The notes beneath the pieces are model-generated. The model had not been told where the DNA came from. It was given only the letters and a program-made list of their open reading frames with translations, and did no database searches. From contig JAFXAV010000016.1 of NCBI GenBank assembly GCA_017516785.1, positions 22,152 through 86,151 on the forward strand: a DNA stretch of 64,000 nucleotides. The letters run 5' to 3'. Of this stretch, positions 8,566 through 14,518 are shown one piece after another; the first letter of the stretch is position 1; the number at the start of each line of letters is the position of its first letter. The position numbers and the translations under genes were made by a program. The DNA comes from Oscillospiraceae bacterium. GTDB lineage: Bacteria; Bacillota_A; Clostridia; Oscillospirales; Oscillospiraceae.

Positions 8566-8601
8566 AACACCCCACAAGCATTTGCTTATGGGGTGTTTTT
8601 T
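8566..8601 (+). terminator. Rho-independent terminator
   Basis: AACACCCC pairs with GGGGTGTT around an AT-rich inner stem, followed by a T-run. It ends the trpS transcript and may also serve the convergent small-protein operon. Confidence 0.85.
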
Positions 8602-8887
8602 ACATCAGAAAATAAAGGGCGAGAGTCAGCAATGCGCAATTTTGATCTTTCTCCTGCTCCGCCATCAGTAAAAGAAGCAATACGATCAGCAGATCTCCGG
8701 TATCAAATTCCTTTGGGAGCAGATTCTTCAGAAACCCCAATGCACTGCCGCCTTGACTGGGGCAGGGAACCGGCTTTGCAGGCTCCGGAGGTGGTACAGG
8801 CGGGGGATTCTGCTTGGGAGGATGTTGATCGGGATAACGGTTTTTCCGGTAGGAGCCGTCGGACTGCGGGATGTAGCGGTTATACAT
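8600..8887 (-). CDS. Small conserved clostridial protein, proline-rich centre
   Basis: This 95-residue protein starts MYNRYIPQSDGSYRKNR. It has a proline-rich middle (PPKQNPPPVPPPEP) and ends in a leucine-rich hydrophobic segment, LLIVLLLLLMAEQ, with an NCALLTLALYFLM tail. I have seen this layout in Oscillospirales and related Clostridia, but no function is known. The ATG at 8887 has GGGGAGGT upstream; longer in-frame extensions lack a site. It is the last gene of a three-gene operon and may be sporulation-linked (inferred from taxonomic spread only). Confidence 0.7.
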   Translation of the reverse strand: MYNRYIPQSDGSYRKNRYPDQHPPKQNPPPVPPPEPAKPVPCPSQGGSALGFLKNLLPKEFDTGDLLIVLLLLLMAEQEKDQNCALLTLALYFLM

Positions 8888-8891
8888 CAGT

Positions 8892-9209
8892 TCACCTCCC
8901 CAGAAAACCGGATGCCAGGTTTGCAAGCTTTGCCGCCCGCATGGCTTTTTCCAGCCGTTCAATCCGCTGGTGGGTCAGGTATGGACGAAGGGCTTTTAAA
9001 AGCTGCTGCTGATTGGGATCGATATTGGTTTGTCCAGCCATGGCCATGACCTTGGAGATCATGCCCGGGTCAATATCCGGAAGCGCGGGTGTTTCCTCTT
9101 TGGGCGGTTCCGGCTGGGATTGTCCCAGGGACTGGGCTATGGACATGATCTGCTGCATCATGGCGGGATTGCCCAGAATGGAACCCAGCTTTTCCTCCAT
9201 ATTATCCAT
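8892..9209 (-). CDS. Small helical protein of unknown function
   Basis: This is a 105-residue soluble, mainly helical protein. An N-terminal segment MEEKLGSILGNPAMMQQIM is followed by a proline-rich linker and a C-terminal helical pair with IERLEKAMRAAKLANLAS. Similar small proteins occur in many Clostridia, with no known role. The ATG at 9209 overlaps the end of the preceding gene by 8 bp, and GGGAGG sits just upstream, so translation is coupled. It is the middle gene of the 9432-8600 operon. Confidence 0.75.
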   Translation of the reverse strand: MDNMEEKLGSILGNPAMMQQIMSIAQSLGQSQPEPPKEETPALPDIDPGMISKVMAMAGQTNIDPNQQQLLKALRPYLTHQRIERLEKAMRAAKLANLASGFLGR

Positions 9210-9432
9210 TGCCGCCTCCCAGCTGCTTGAGAAGCTGCTGTGCTTCTGCTGATGCGAACAGGGAAGAAAGGGAGTCCTTTGCTTTCCGGTAGTCACCGGC
9301 AGCAGCGCTGTTCATGGCATTTTGCAGATCAGAAGGGGATTGCTGCTGCAGAAGTTTCATTAGCTGCTGTCCTGCGGGACTGGCAGCCAGACGCATCACA
9401 TCCTGCATGGAATAATCGTGGTTATTGTCCAT
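9202..9432 (-). CDS. Small helical protein, first gene of a three-gene operon
   Basis: This 76-residue protein is rich in Gln, Ala and Leu (VMRLAASPAGQQLMKLLQQQ) and ends in a GGGNG tail. It is probably a short helical bundle or a coiled partner for the next gene product, which has a similar composition. The ATG at 9432 follows AGGAGGTATCTCT. No family function is known. Confidence 0.72.
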   Translation of the reverse strand: MDNNHDYSMQDVMRLAASPAGQQLMKLLQQQSPSDLQNAMNSAAAGDYRKAKDSLSSLFASAEAQQLLKQLGGGNG

Positions 9433-9502
9433 AGAGATACCTCCTGAGGGTTTGGGCATATCAATCTGCATTACTATATGCCCGGGAGGCAGGAAATGTG
9501 CC

Positions 9503-9531
9503 TGGAAATCTGCTTGAAGCTATGGTATACT
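9503..9531 (+). promoter_or_regulatory. Probable promoter of the phosphoesterase gene
   Basis: TGGAAA and TATACT are spaced by 17 bp, about 28 bp before the start codon. The -35 element is weak. Confidence 0.5.
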
Positions 9532-9558
9532 GAACAAAAAGATGAAAGGCAGACTCTT

Positions 9559-10050
9559 ATGAAAATTTTGGTTTTGTCCGATTCCCATTCGGCCCTTTCC
9601 TTCATGCGCCATTGCATTGAGAAGGTAAAACCCGATACCATCATCCATCTGGGCGACCACTACGATGATGCAGAGGCAATCGCAGAGGAATATCCCCGCA
9701 TTCCGCTGATTCAGGTTCCCGGTAACTGCGATCGCTATCGCTGCCCTCCTGATGCCGAGGAAATTCTGATGCCCCGTCTTGGGGGTGTGCGGCTCTATCT
9801 GACTCACGGCCACAGGCACTGGGTTAAGAAGGATACCGCCTATCTGATCCGCGAAGCAAAGAAATGCGGTTCTGCCGCAGTACTCTACGGACATACCCAT
9901 GTACCAAACTGCTATCAGGATCTGGATGGCCTGTGGATTTTAAATCCCGGCAGCTGCGGCTATTTCGGCGGCAGTGCCGGGCTCATGGAAATTGAGAATG
10001 GAAAGATAGTGAATTGCCGGATTCTGCGGGCAGAATCCTTTGAAGACTGA
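9559..10050 (+). CDS. YfcE/MJ0936-type metallophosphoesterase
   Basis: This is a 163-residue single-domain phosphodiesterase. All metal-site blocks are present: SDSH near the N-terminus, GDHYDD, GNCDR, THGHRH and GHTHVP. The family hydrolyses phosphodiesters with Mn or similar metals; the natural substrate is usually unknown. The ATG at 9559 gives the canonical MKILVLSDSH start. It is transcribed alone, divergently from the small-protein operon and convergent with the 58-residue membrane protein. Confidence 0.9.
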   Translation: MKILVLSDSHSALSFMRHCIEKVKPDTIIHLGDHYDDAEAIAEEYPRIPLIQVPGNCDRYRCPPDAEEILMPRLGGVRLYLTHGHRHWVKKDTAYLIREAKKCGSAAVLYGHTHVPNCYQDLDGLWILNPGSCGYFGGSAGLMEIENGKIVNCRILRAESFED

Positions 10051-10227
10051 TCACATGGTTGCCAGGAAGAGGAAAATCGTGATGCAGCCCATGCCGGTGG
10101 TGAAGGCGAGAATGCCGTCAACCAGCTTGTTCAAAAAGTACTGAGGATCGGCAGCATTGGGGTAGGGACGGCGGTAGTGGCGGTAAGCATTGGAAATGGG
10201 GATGACCTTCTGGTTCGTACGTTTCAT
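10051..10227 (-). CDS. Small conserved membrane protein
   Basis: This is a 58-residue protein with a basic N-terminal half (KVIPISNAYRHYRRPYPNA) and one C-terminal hydrophobic segment. The pattern is familiar from Oscillospirales genomes, without assigned function. AAAGGAGG precedes the ATG at 10227. A perfect inverted repeat lies in its promoter region (10258-10279). Confidence 0.72.
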   Translation of the reverse strand: MKRTNQKVIPISNAYRHYRRPYPNAADPQYFLNKLVDGILAFTTGMGCITIFLFLATM

Positions 10228-10257
10228 ATTTGATTTCCTCCTTTGTTTTATCTGTAA

Positions 10258-10279
10258 CCATAGTATAAAACCACTATGG
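10258..10279. promoter_or_regulatory. Inverted repeat over the putative -10 region of the 58-residue protein gene
   Basis: CCATAGT and ACTATGG form a perfect 7+7 inverted repeat with an 8-bp centre. The left arm covers TATACT (minus strand, 10267-10262), the best -10 candidate. It may be an operator for a dimeric repressor; no cognate regulator is identified. Confidence 0.4.
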
Positions 10280-10334
10280 TACGATAAAACGGACAAATAA
10301 AGAGAAATCCTTTTTTAAGGTTTTTCCCATACTC

Positions 10335-10363
10335 TTGCACATCGCTCCAATATATGCTATGAT
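10335..10363 (+). promoter_or_regulatory. Promoter of the 129-residue membrane protein gene
   Basis: TTGCAC and TATGAT are spaced by 17 bp, 28 bp upstream of the start codon. Confidence 0.7.
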
Positions 10364-10390
10364 AATCAAAATTCTGCGCGGAGGTGTACC

Positions 10391-10780
10391 ATGAAAGAAT
10401 TCATCGCCAAAGTCAAGTCTGGCTGGGGAAAAGTCAGTCCTGTTTTCAAAAAGATTGAAGAAGTGGTAACCGTCCTGTGCAGATGCATTTACAAACTCCG
10501 AAAGATTATTATGGCTGCTCCTGTTGTTTGGTATGCCCTGAAGTTTGCAGGAATGAATGCTGACCGGCTGCCTGAAACTGTTGGGTTGAATCTGCAGGCT
10601 TCTGGTGAGTTTGCAGTGACGGTTACAAGAAATTATGCGGTTTATGGTCCTCTGGGTGTGACAGTTTTCTGCCTGTTTCTGATGTTCTGCTCCCGGAAAG
10701 CGACTTTTCCCTGGATTATCAGCATTTTTACTCTGGCGCTGCCCTGGCTGATCTATCTGACCAATCTTTATCCCGGCTAA
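10391..10780 (+). CDS. Membrane protein of unknown function
   Basis: This 129-residue protein has an amphipathic basic N-terminus (about 1-40) and three likely membrane spans (about 40-55, 82-100 and 104-125). I do not recognise a named family. GCGGAGGTG precedes the ATG. It is a single-gene transcription unit with its own promoter (10335-10363) and terminator (10788-10815). Confidence 0.7.
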   Translation: MKEFIAKVKSGWGKVSPVFKKIEEVVTVLCRCIYKLRKIIMAAPVVWYALKFAGMNADRLPETVGLNLQASGEFAVTVTRNYAVYGPLGVTVFCLFLMFCSRKATFPWIISIFTLALPWLIYLTNLYPG

Positions 10781-10787
10781 ATACATA

Positions 10788-10818
10788 CCCCCGATCCGTA
10801 TCCGGATCGGGGGTTCTT
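10788..10818 (+). terminator. Rho-independent terminator
   Basis: A near-perfect 11-bp GC-rich stem (CCCCCGATCCG with CGGATCGGGGG) is followed by TTC. It ends the 129-residue membrane-protein gene. Confidence 0.8.
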
Positions 10819-10937
10819 GGTCGAATCTGTTTGTAAATTATCAACAATTCATTATCATGATGTTTAAAAATTCTTCACCATTTTGCTCGAAAGTATGATA
10901 TACTAAAACTACAAAACAGGTGAGGTGGAGCAGACAG

Positions 10938-10982
10938 ATGCCGTGGAGAATTTCGCGGATGATCCGACTGGCTGACTCGTGA
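10938..10982 (+). CDS. Possible 14-residue peptide (MPWRISRMIRLADS)
   Basis: An ATG at 10938 follows AGGTGAGGTGG and opens a 14-codon frame ending in TGA. The peptide is basic and amphipathic. It lies within a short transcript that has its own promoter and terminator. Coding potential cannot be judged from one sequence: conservation of the peptide rather than of RNA pairing would decide it. Confidence 0.35.
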   Translation: MPWRISRMIRLADS

Positions 10983-11007
10983 CAGACCTTAACCTAACCG
11001 TATACGG

Positions 11008-11043
11008 AAAATCAGCGGCTGAAGCTTCAGCCGCTGATTTTTT
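11008..11043. terminator. Bidirectional terminator
   Basis: A perfect 17-bp inverted repeat has A- and T-tracts on its two sides. It ends the short transcript on the plus strand and can also end pgsA, whose stop codon lies at 11042-11044. Confidence 0.88.
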
Positions 11044-11620
11044 AGTCTTCAATATCCTGCAGTTTGGTGTGTTTGCCAAAGTAAGCCAGAGTATACATGA
11101 TGAAAGAATAGATCAGGCATACGGTGTCGATTACTGCAATGGTATTCACAGCATGAATGCAAATGTTAGGTAGCAGCACCAACAGAGTCAGACTGACGAA
11201 CAGTACCGTGGTGCAGATTTTGCCTGCCATCAGCGCACCGGGAAGCACTTGACCCTTGCGCAGATGAATCAGTCCAACAATGCCCTGATAGAACTCCTTG
11301 ACCAGGAACAGAACCAGTACGGACCGCAGAATGGGATAGCGGACAGACAGACAAATGGTCAGCCCCAGCTGGGTGAATTTGTCGGCGATGGGGTCGAGAA
11401 GCTTGCCCAGATTGGAGATCATATTGAAATGCCGGGCAATCTTGCCGTCAATCAGGTCTGTCAGACAGGAAACTGCCAGAATTCCGCCGGCCAGGTAGTA
11501 GTCATGGGGCTCTTTGGCATTCAGATAAATGACGATATAGACAGGGATCAGGGCCAGCCGGAACAGGCTGAGCATATTGGGGATGGTAAATACTTCTTTT
11601 TTCCAGTCTTTGATGAACAT
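11042..11620 (-). CDS. pgsA: CDP-diacylglycerol-glycerol-3-phosphate 3-phosphatidyltransferase-like protein
   Basis: This 192-residue membrane enzyme belongs to the CDP-alcohol phosphotransferase family. The signature DG-x2-AR-x8-G-x3-D-x3-D is complete in the stretch from DGKIARHF to LLDPIAD (around residues 58-81). PgsA makes phosphatidylglycerol phosphate for membrane lipids; other alcohols are possible in the family, so the exact acceptor is inferred. The ATG at 11620 follows CGGAGG. A longer in-frame extension to 11701 runs into the promoter and is rejected. Confidence 0.86.
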   Translation of the reverse strand: MFIKDWKKEVFTIPNMLSLFRLALIPVYIVIYLNAKEPHDYYLAGGILAVSCLTDLIDGKIARHFNMISNLGKLLDPIADKFTQLGLTICLSVRYPILRSVLVLFLVKEFYQGIVGLIHLRKGQVLPGALMAGKICTTVLFVSLTLLVLLPNICIHAVNTIAVIDTVCLIYSFIMYTLAYFGKHTKLQDIED

Positions 11621-11672
11621 GGATTGGCCTCCGTGAGGGTGCGTAGTTTTGTCGCACAATATCTTATGATAT

Positions 11673-11701
11673 ATTATAGAACTGAAATTGAAACGAATCA
11701 A
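11673..11701 (-). promoter_or_regulatory. pgsA promoter
   Basis: TTGATT (11701-11696) and TATAAT (11678-11673) are spaced by 17 bp on the minus strand. Confidence 0.75.
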
Positions 11702-11727
11702 GTGTAAATCGATACGTTTGTATAAAA

Positions 11728-12297
11728 TTAACCATTTCGTAATAATTTGGTTTGTTCTTCCGCCTGGCTTTGCCCTTTTCCTTTATTTGCTGCAAGAGGA
11801 AAGTGGAGGGCAAGATGCTTCCATGTTATTTTATCAAGATTTCCTGTCATTGGAAGTCCGCTGATGGCCTGAAAAGAGGAAATGGAATCGGCGGTTGCTT
11901 CATCCAGAATTCCGTTTTGAGATGGTGTGCCGATGCTGCCGTATGTTTGTGATAAAACAATCAGGAGCGCCTGGGCAACATATAGGTAGGGACTTCTGTC
12001 ACCTCTTCGGAGCACCTCGTTGGAATTCAGAATGATTTCCAGCGGCTGTGCTCCTGTTACAAGGATCAGTGCATCTTCATGAGCAAGGGAGATGGCTTCC
12101 CAGGTGGCCTGATCTGTGACTCCAGTGACAGGCAGGCCGTGCTTTCTTTGGAATATCGAAACTGCCGACATGGTCTGGGGGCCATAGATGCCGTCCGGTA
12201 TGACGGTCTGATAACTGTTGTCCTGTTCTGCAAGCACCCGAAGCATGGTCTGCAGGCTGCGGATTGGCTGGCCGATAAAGGATTCATCCGGTCTCAT
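11728..12297 (-). CDS. Protein with two peptidoglycan-binding domains
   Basis: This 189-residue protein carries two PG_binding_1 repeats. The first is around residues 10-70 (IPDGIYGPQTMSAVSIFQRK, GVTDQATWEAI) and the second around 88-165 (GILDEATADSISSFQ, GNLDKITWKHL). It has no signal peptide. It overlaps the preceding SpoIID-domain gene by 4 bp (ATGA) and is the last gene of the SleC-like operon. It probably binds spore cortex or cell-wall peptidoglycan as an accessory to that enzyme. Confidence 0.85.
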   Translation of the reverse strand: MRPDESFIGQPIRSLQTMLRVLAEQDNSYQTVIPDGIYGPQTMSAVSIFQRKHGLPVTGVTDQATWEAISLAHEDALILVTGAQPLEIILNSNEVLRRGDRSPYLYVAQALLIVLSQTYGSIGTPSQNGILDEATADSISSFQAISGLPMTGNLDKITWKHLALHFPLAANKGKGQSQAEEQTKLLRNG

Positions 12298-13523
12298 CGA
12301 ACCACCTCCTGACGTACCGGGTCCTGAGTACCGCTGCGAAGATCGGTACCGGGGAACTGGGTATGGATAGATGTGCGGGCGTAACGGTTTCTTGGTACAG
12401 TGACACCCGCAAGAGCTGCTGTGTAGGGGAAATCGGAAATATCCCGCCAGGTGGTATTCTCGATCCCGGAAAACTGGTCATAGATCTCATCCCAGGTGTC
12501 GAAATTGACCACCCCGGTTTCCGGAAGACCGAACCGCCGCTGGGCTGCGATGACCGCTGCCCGGGTGGCATTCCCGAAAATGCCGTCGACGGCCACAGGC
12601 GGAATTTCCTGGATGTAGGCAGAGAGGACAGACAGCATATATTGAAGATGCTCCACTCGGACACCCCGGTCACCCTGCTGGATGGGATTGGTATGGGCCC
12701 AGGAATTGGCATAGAACTGCTGACCCTGGCTGCGGAGTTCTGCCAATCGGTTCACCGCCACATAGAGCCGAACCAATGCATACCAGGTGGCGGGTCCCAC
12801 GATGCCATCCACATTCAGGTTGAACACTTCCTGGAATTTCCGTACCGCCGCCTCGGTTCGGCTGCCGAAGATTCCATCCACAGTCGGGATTTTCGGAATT
12901 GCGGGATAGTTCTGGGAAATCCGGTTCAGTTCCACCTGAATGGTCACCACGCTGGGACCGGAAGTACCCCGTCGGAGAGGAGTGCCCGGGTAGGAAGCAG
13001 TGATACCCCGGATAGGAGCATTAGGGACAATTTCGATATTATTGCCGTAGTAGGTCCTTAGAATCTGATTGAAATTGTATCCCTGCTGGGCAAGATTCTG
13101 ACTGCCCCATTGGCTGAGTCCTTCGCAGGTGGCTGTGGTGCCATTGCAGAATTTGGCAGCCAGAGGCTCCACGAAACCGGGCCGGCGGAGATAATCATTG
13201 AAAAGCTCATCCACCAGCCGTTCGATATTTTCAAAAAAACTTCGGCCCTTGACAAAATACTGGTCATAGGCGGTGGAGTTGGTGATGTCGAAATCATAGC
13301 CCCGGCTGCGGTAGAATTCCGTATACACCCGGTTCAGGGCAAAGGAGACAATGGCCAGGATATTGGCTCTCAGTGCGCTTTCATCCCATGTCGGATATAT
13401 TTCGCTGGAAGCAACATTTTTCACATAGTCGGAAAAGGATACGGTCACATTCTCTGCATTGGAACTGGGAGAACCCAGATGGACGGTGATTCTTTGCGGT
13501 ACATATGGAAGAACGGGAGGCAC
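12294..13523 (-). CDS. SpoIID-domain peptidoglycan-binding protein, SleC-like spore cortex-lytic enzyme
   Basis: This is a 409-residue protein. The N-terminal half (about 20-180) resembles the SpoIID/LytB catalytic domain as found in clostridial SleC (YDFDITNSTAYDQYF, CEGLSQWGSQNLAQQGYNF). Two PG_binding_1 domains follow (about 200-255 with VDGIFGSRTEAAVRKFQ, and about 285-345 with VDGIFGNATRAAVIAAQ). SleC enzymes degrade spore cortex during germination. The start is GTG with AAGGAGGTG upstream. No signal peptide is seen, as for proteins made in the mother cell. The pre-pro-like segment is encoded by the separate upstream gene. Confidence 0.85.
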   Translation of the reverse strand: MPPVLPYVPQRITVHLGSPSSNAENVTVSFSDYVKNVASSEIYPTWDESALRANILAIVSFALNRVYTEFYRSRGYDFDITNSTAYDQYFVKGRSFFENIERLVDELFNDYLRRPGFVEPLAAKFCNGTTATCEGLSQWGSQNLAQQGYNFNQILRTYYGNNIEIVPNAPIRGITASYPGTPLRRGTSGPSVVTIQVELNRISQNYPAIPKIPTVDGIFGSRTEAAVRKFQEVFNLNVDGIVGPATWYALVRLYVAVNRLAELRSQGQQFYANSWAHTNPIQQGDRGVRVEHLQYMLSVLSAYIQEIPPVAVDGIFGNATRAAVIAAQRRFGLPETGVVNFDTWDEIYDQFSGIENTTWRDISDFPYTAALAGVTVPRNRYARTSIHTQFPGTDLRSGTQDPVRQEVVR

Positions 13524-13535
13524 AATTCCACCTCC

Positions 13536-13916
13536 TTAAAGATTCTGGGGCGGTGTGTCAAATACCGCAGTCTGATTCCATTTTCCCGGAAGCTCCGACA
13601 GAGGGATCATTTCCAGATTCTGATCGGTAACAGTGTCCGCAAAGACCTGCAGATTCTCATTTTCAATCTGCTCGAAGCCTTTGAGTCTTGCGTAGAGATT
13701 CACCACAGCAAAAGGTGTTTCCGACGGGTCCGGGGAAAGACTTTCGGTTCTGTCCGGCACTGGGATGGGGATGGGCGTGATCTTCCCATTCCGGTCCGTT
13801 AATCGCATGGCAATGGCAGTGCCGTCGGTGGCGGTCACTGTTATGGTCACATCTTTCAGAGGCAGATATGCGTAGCTGGTGTAGGCATGGACGGTTATGT
13901 ATCCGGTTGCGCTCAG
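13536..13916 (-). CDS. Beta-sandwich protein resembling the SleC pre-pro region
   Basis: This is a roughly 126-residue protein whose start SATGYITVHAYTSYAYLPL and following VTITVTATDG resemble the N-terminal beta-rich region of SleC-type spore enzymes. The best start is a CTG at 13916, 8 nt behind AAGGAG, because the upstream ATG at 13976 lies in the loop of the preceding gene's terminator. That start is inferred. It sits 12 bp before the SpoIID-domain gene, so both are co-transcribed. It may act as a propeptide or chaperone in trans. Confidence 0.6.
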   Translation of the reverse strand: MSATGYITVHAYTSYAYLPLKDVTITVTATDGTAIAMRLTDRNGKITPIPIPVPDRTESLSPDPSETPFAVVNLYARLKGFEQIENENLQVFADTVTDQNLEMIPLSELPGKWNQTAVFDTPPQNL

Positions 13917-13955
13917 AGTGATCACTCCTTTCGGATTATGGTATGCCGGTGTGTG

Positions 13956-13987
13956 TAAAAAGGTGCGGCGGAGCATTCCGCTCCGCC
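13956..13987 (-). terminator. Rho-independent terminator
   Basis: On the minus strand GGCGGAGC and GCTCCGCC form an 8-bp stem, with five Ts after a 5-nt gap. It ends the 142-residue protein gene just before the SleC-like operon. Confidence 0.65.
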
Positions 13988-13988
13988 C

Positions 13989-14417
13989 TTAAAGGAATTT
14001 CTGCATCTGACGGATATTCTCATCCTCCCGGTCCAGAAGCTTCTGGGCAAGGGAGCTGATGCGTCCGTCCTCTCCGGAAAAATGATGCTGGTTTTTTAGG
14101 CCTGTGATGATTCCTCTGGTGTTGCCCTGAATCATCATGTCGGCAATTTTGGAATCGGTCCGGTCGTAGCTCAATTTCATCCGGGTCATCATGTCCGACA
14201 TGAAGCGCACGCCAGAATTAAGCTCCGGAAGTTCCCAGCCCCGTTCCGATGCGATGGAGTGGGCCTCGCTTTCAATGGTATCGTACTCCCGCAGCTGGGA
14301 TTCCAGTGCCTTACGCAGACCAGGTTTCATGGAAGCATCCAGCACACTGCGGATTCCCACCTGACCCATCTGGGTTGTTTTCAGAATGGAGGAAAGCATT
14401 TCTTTATTGGTTTTCAT
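13989..14417 (-). CDS. Helical protein of unknown function
   Basis: This 142-residue protein is predicted from composition to be almost all helix. It begins MKTNKEMLSSILKTTQMGQ and ends REDENIRQMQKFL. The layout recalls ferritin-like four-helix DUF proteins that occur in spore-forming Clostridia, but a metal-binding E..H pattern is not clear, so I do not assign it. The ATG at 14417 has AAGGGTG upstream. It is divergent from asnB. Confidence 0.6.
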   Translation of the reverse strand: MKTNKEMLSSILKTTQMGQVGIRSVLDASMKPGLRKALESQLREYDTIESEAHSIASERGWELPELNSGVRFMSDMMTRMKLSYDRTDSKIADMMIQGNTRGIITGLKNQHHFSGEDGRISSLAQKLLDREDENIRQMQKFL

Positions 14418-14518
14418 TGTATCACCCTTCAAAGTATGTCCTGTTTTCCATTGGTTCATGCACTTCTAAAAGATGGTTTTCTGCATAGAATAAATGGAAT
14501 GAAAGGAAGGGAACGCTT

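Larger units (their letters stand above)
10896..11043 (+). ncRNA. Stand-alone short transcript with a 14-codon ORF and terminator
   Basis: An extended -10 element TGATATACT (10896-10904) is followed about 135 nt later by a perfect 17-bp terminator stem and T-run (11008-11043), with no ordinary gene between. GGTGAGG (10919-10925) can pair with CCTTAACC (10987-10994) with a small mismatch, closing a domain that holds another hairpin (CCGTG 10941-10945 with CGCGG 10954-10958). The segment also contains a small ORF at 10938-10982. It could be a structured small RNA, a peptide mRNA or both. No known RNA family was recognised. Confidence 0.5.

Noticed and set aside
14432..14461. Sporulation sigma-G-like promoter (GCATG, 18 bp, CATACTT on the minus strand) before the 142-residue helical protein gene
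   Set aside because: The expected start point near 14425 would fall inside the gene's own ribosome-binding site, so the match is probably chance.
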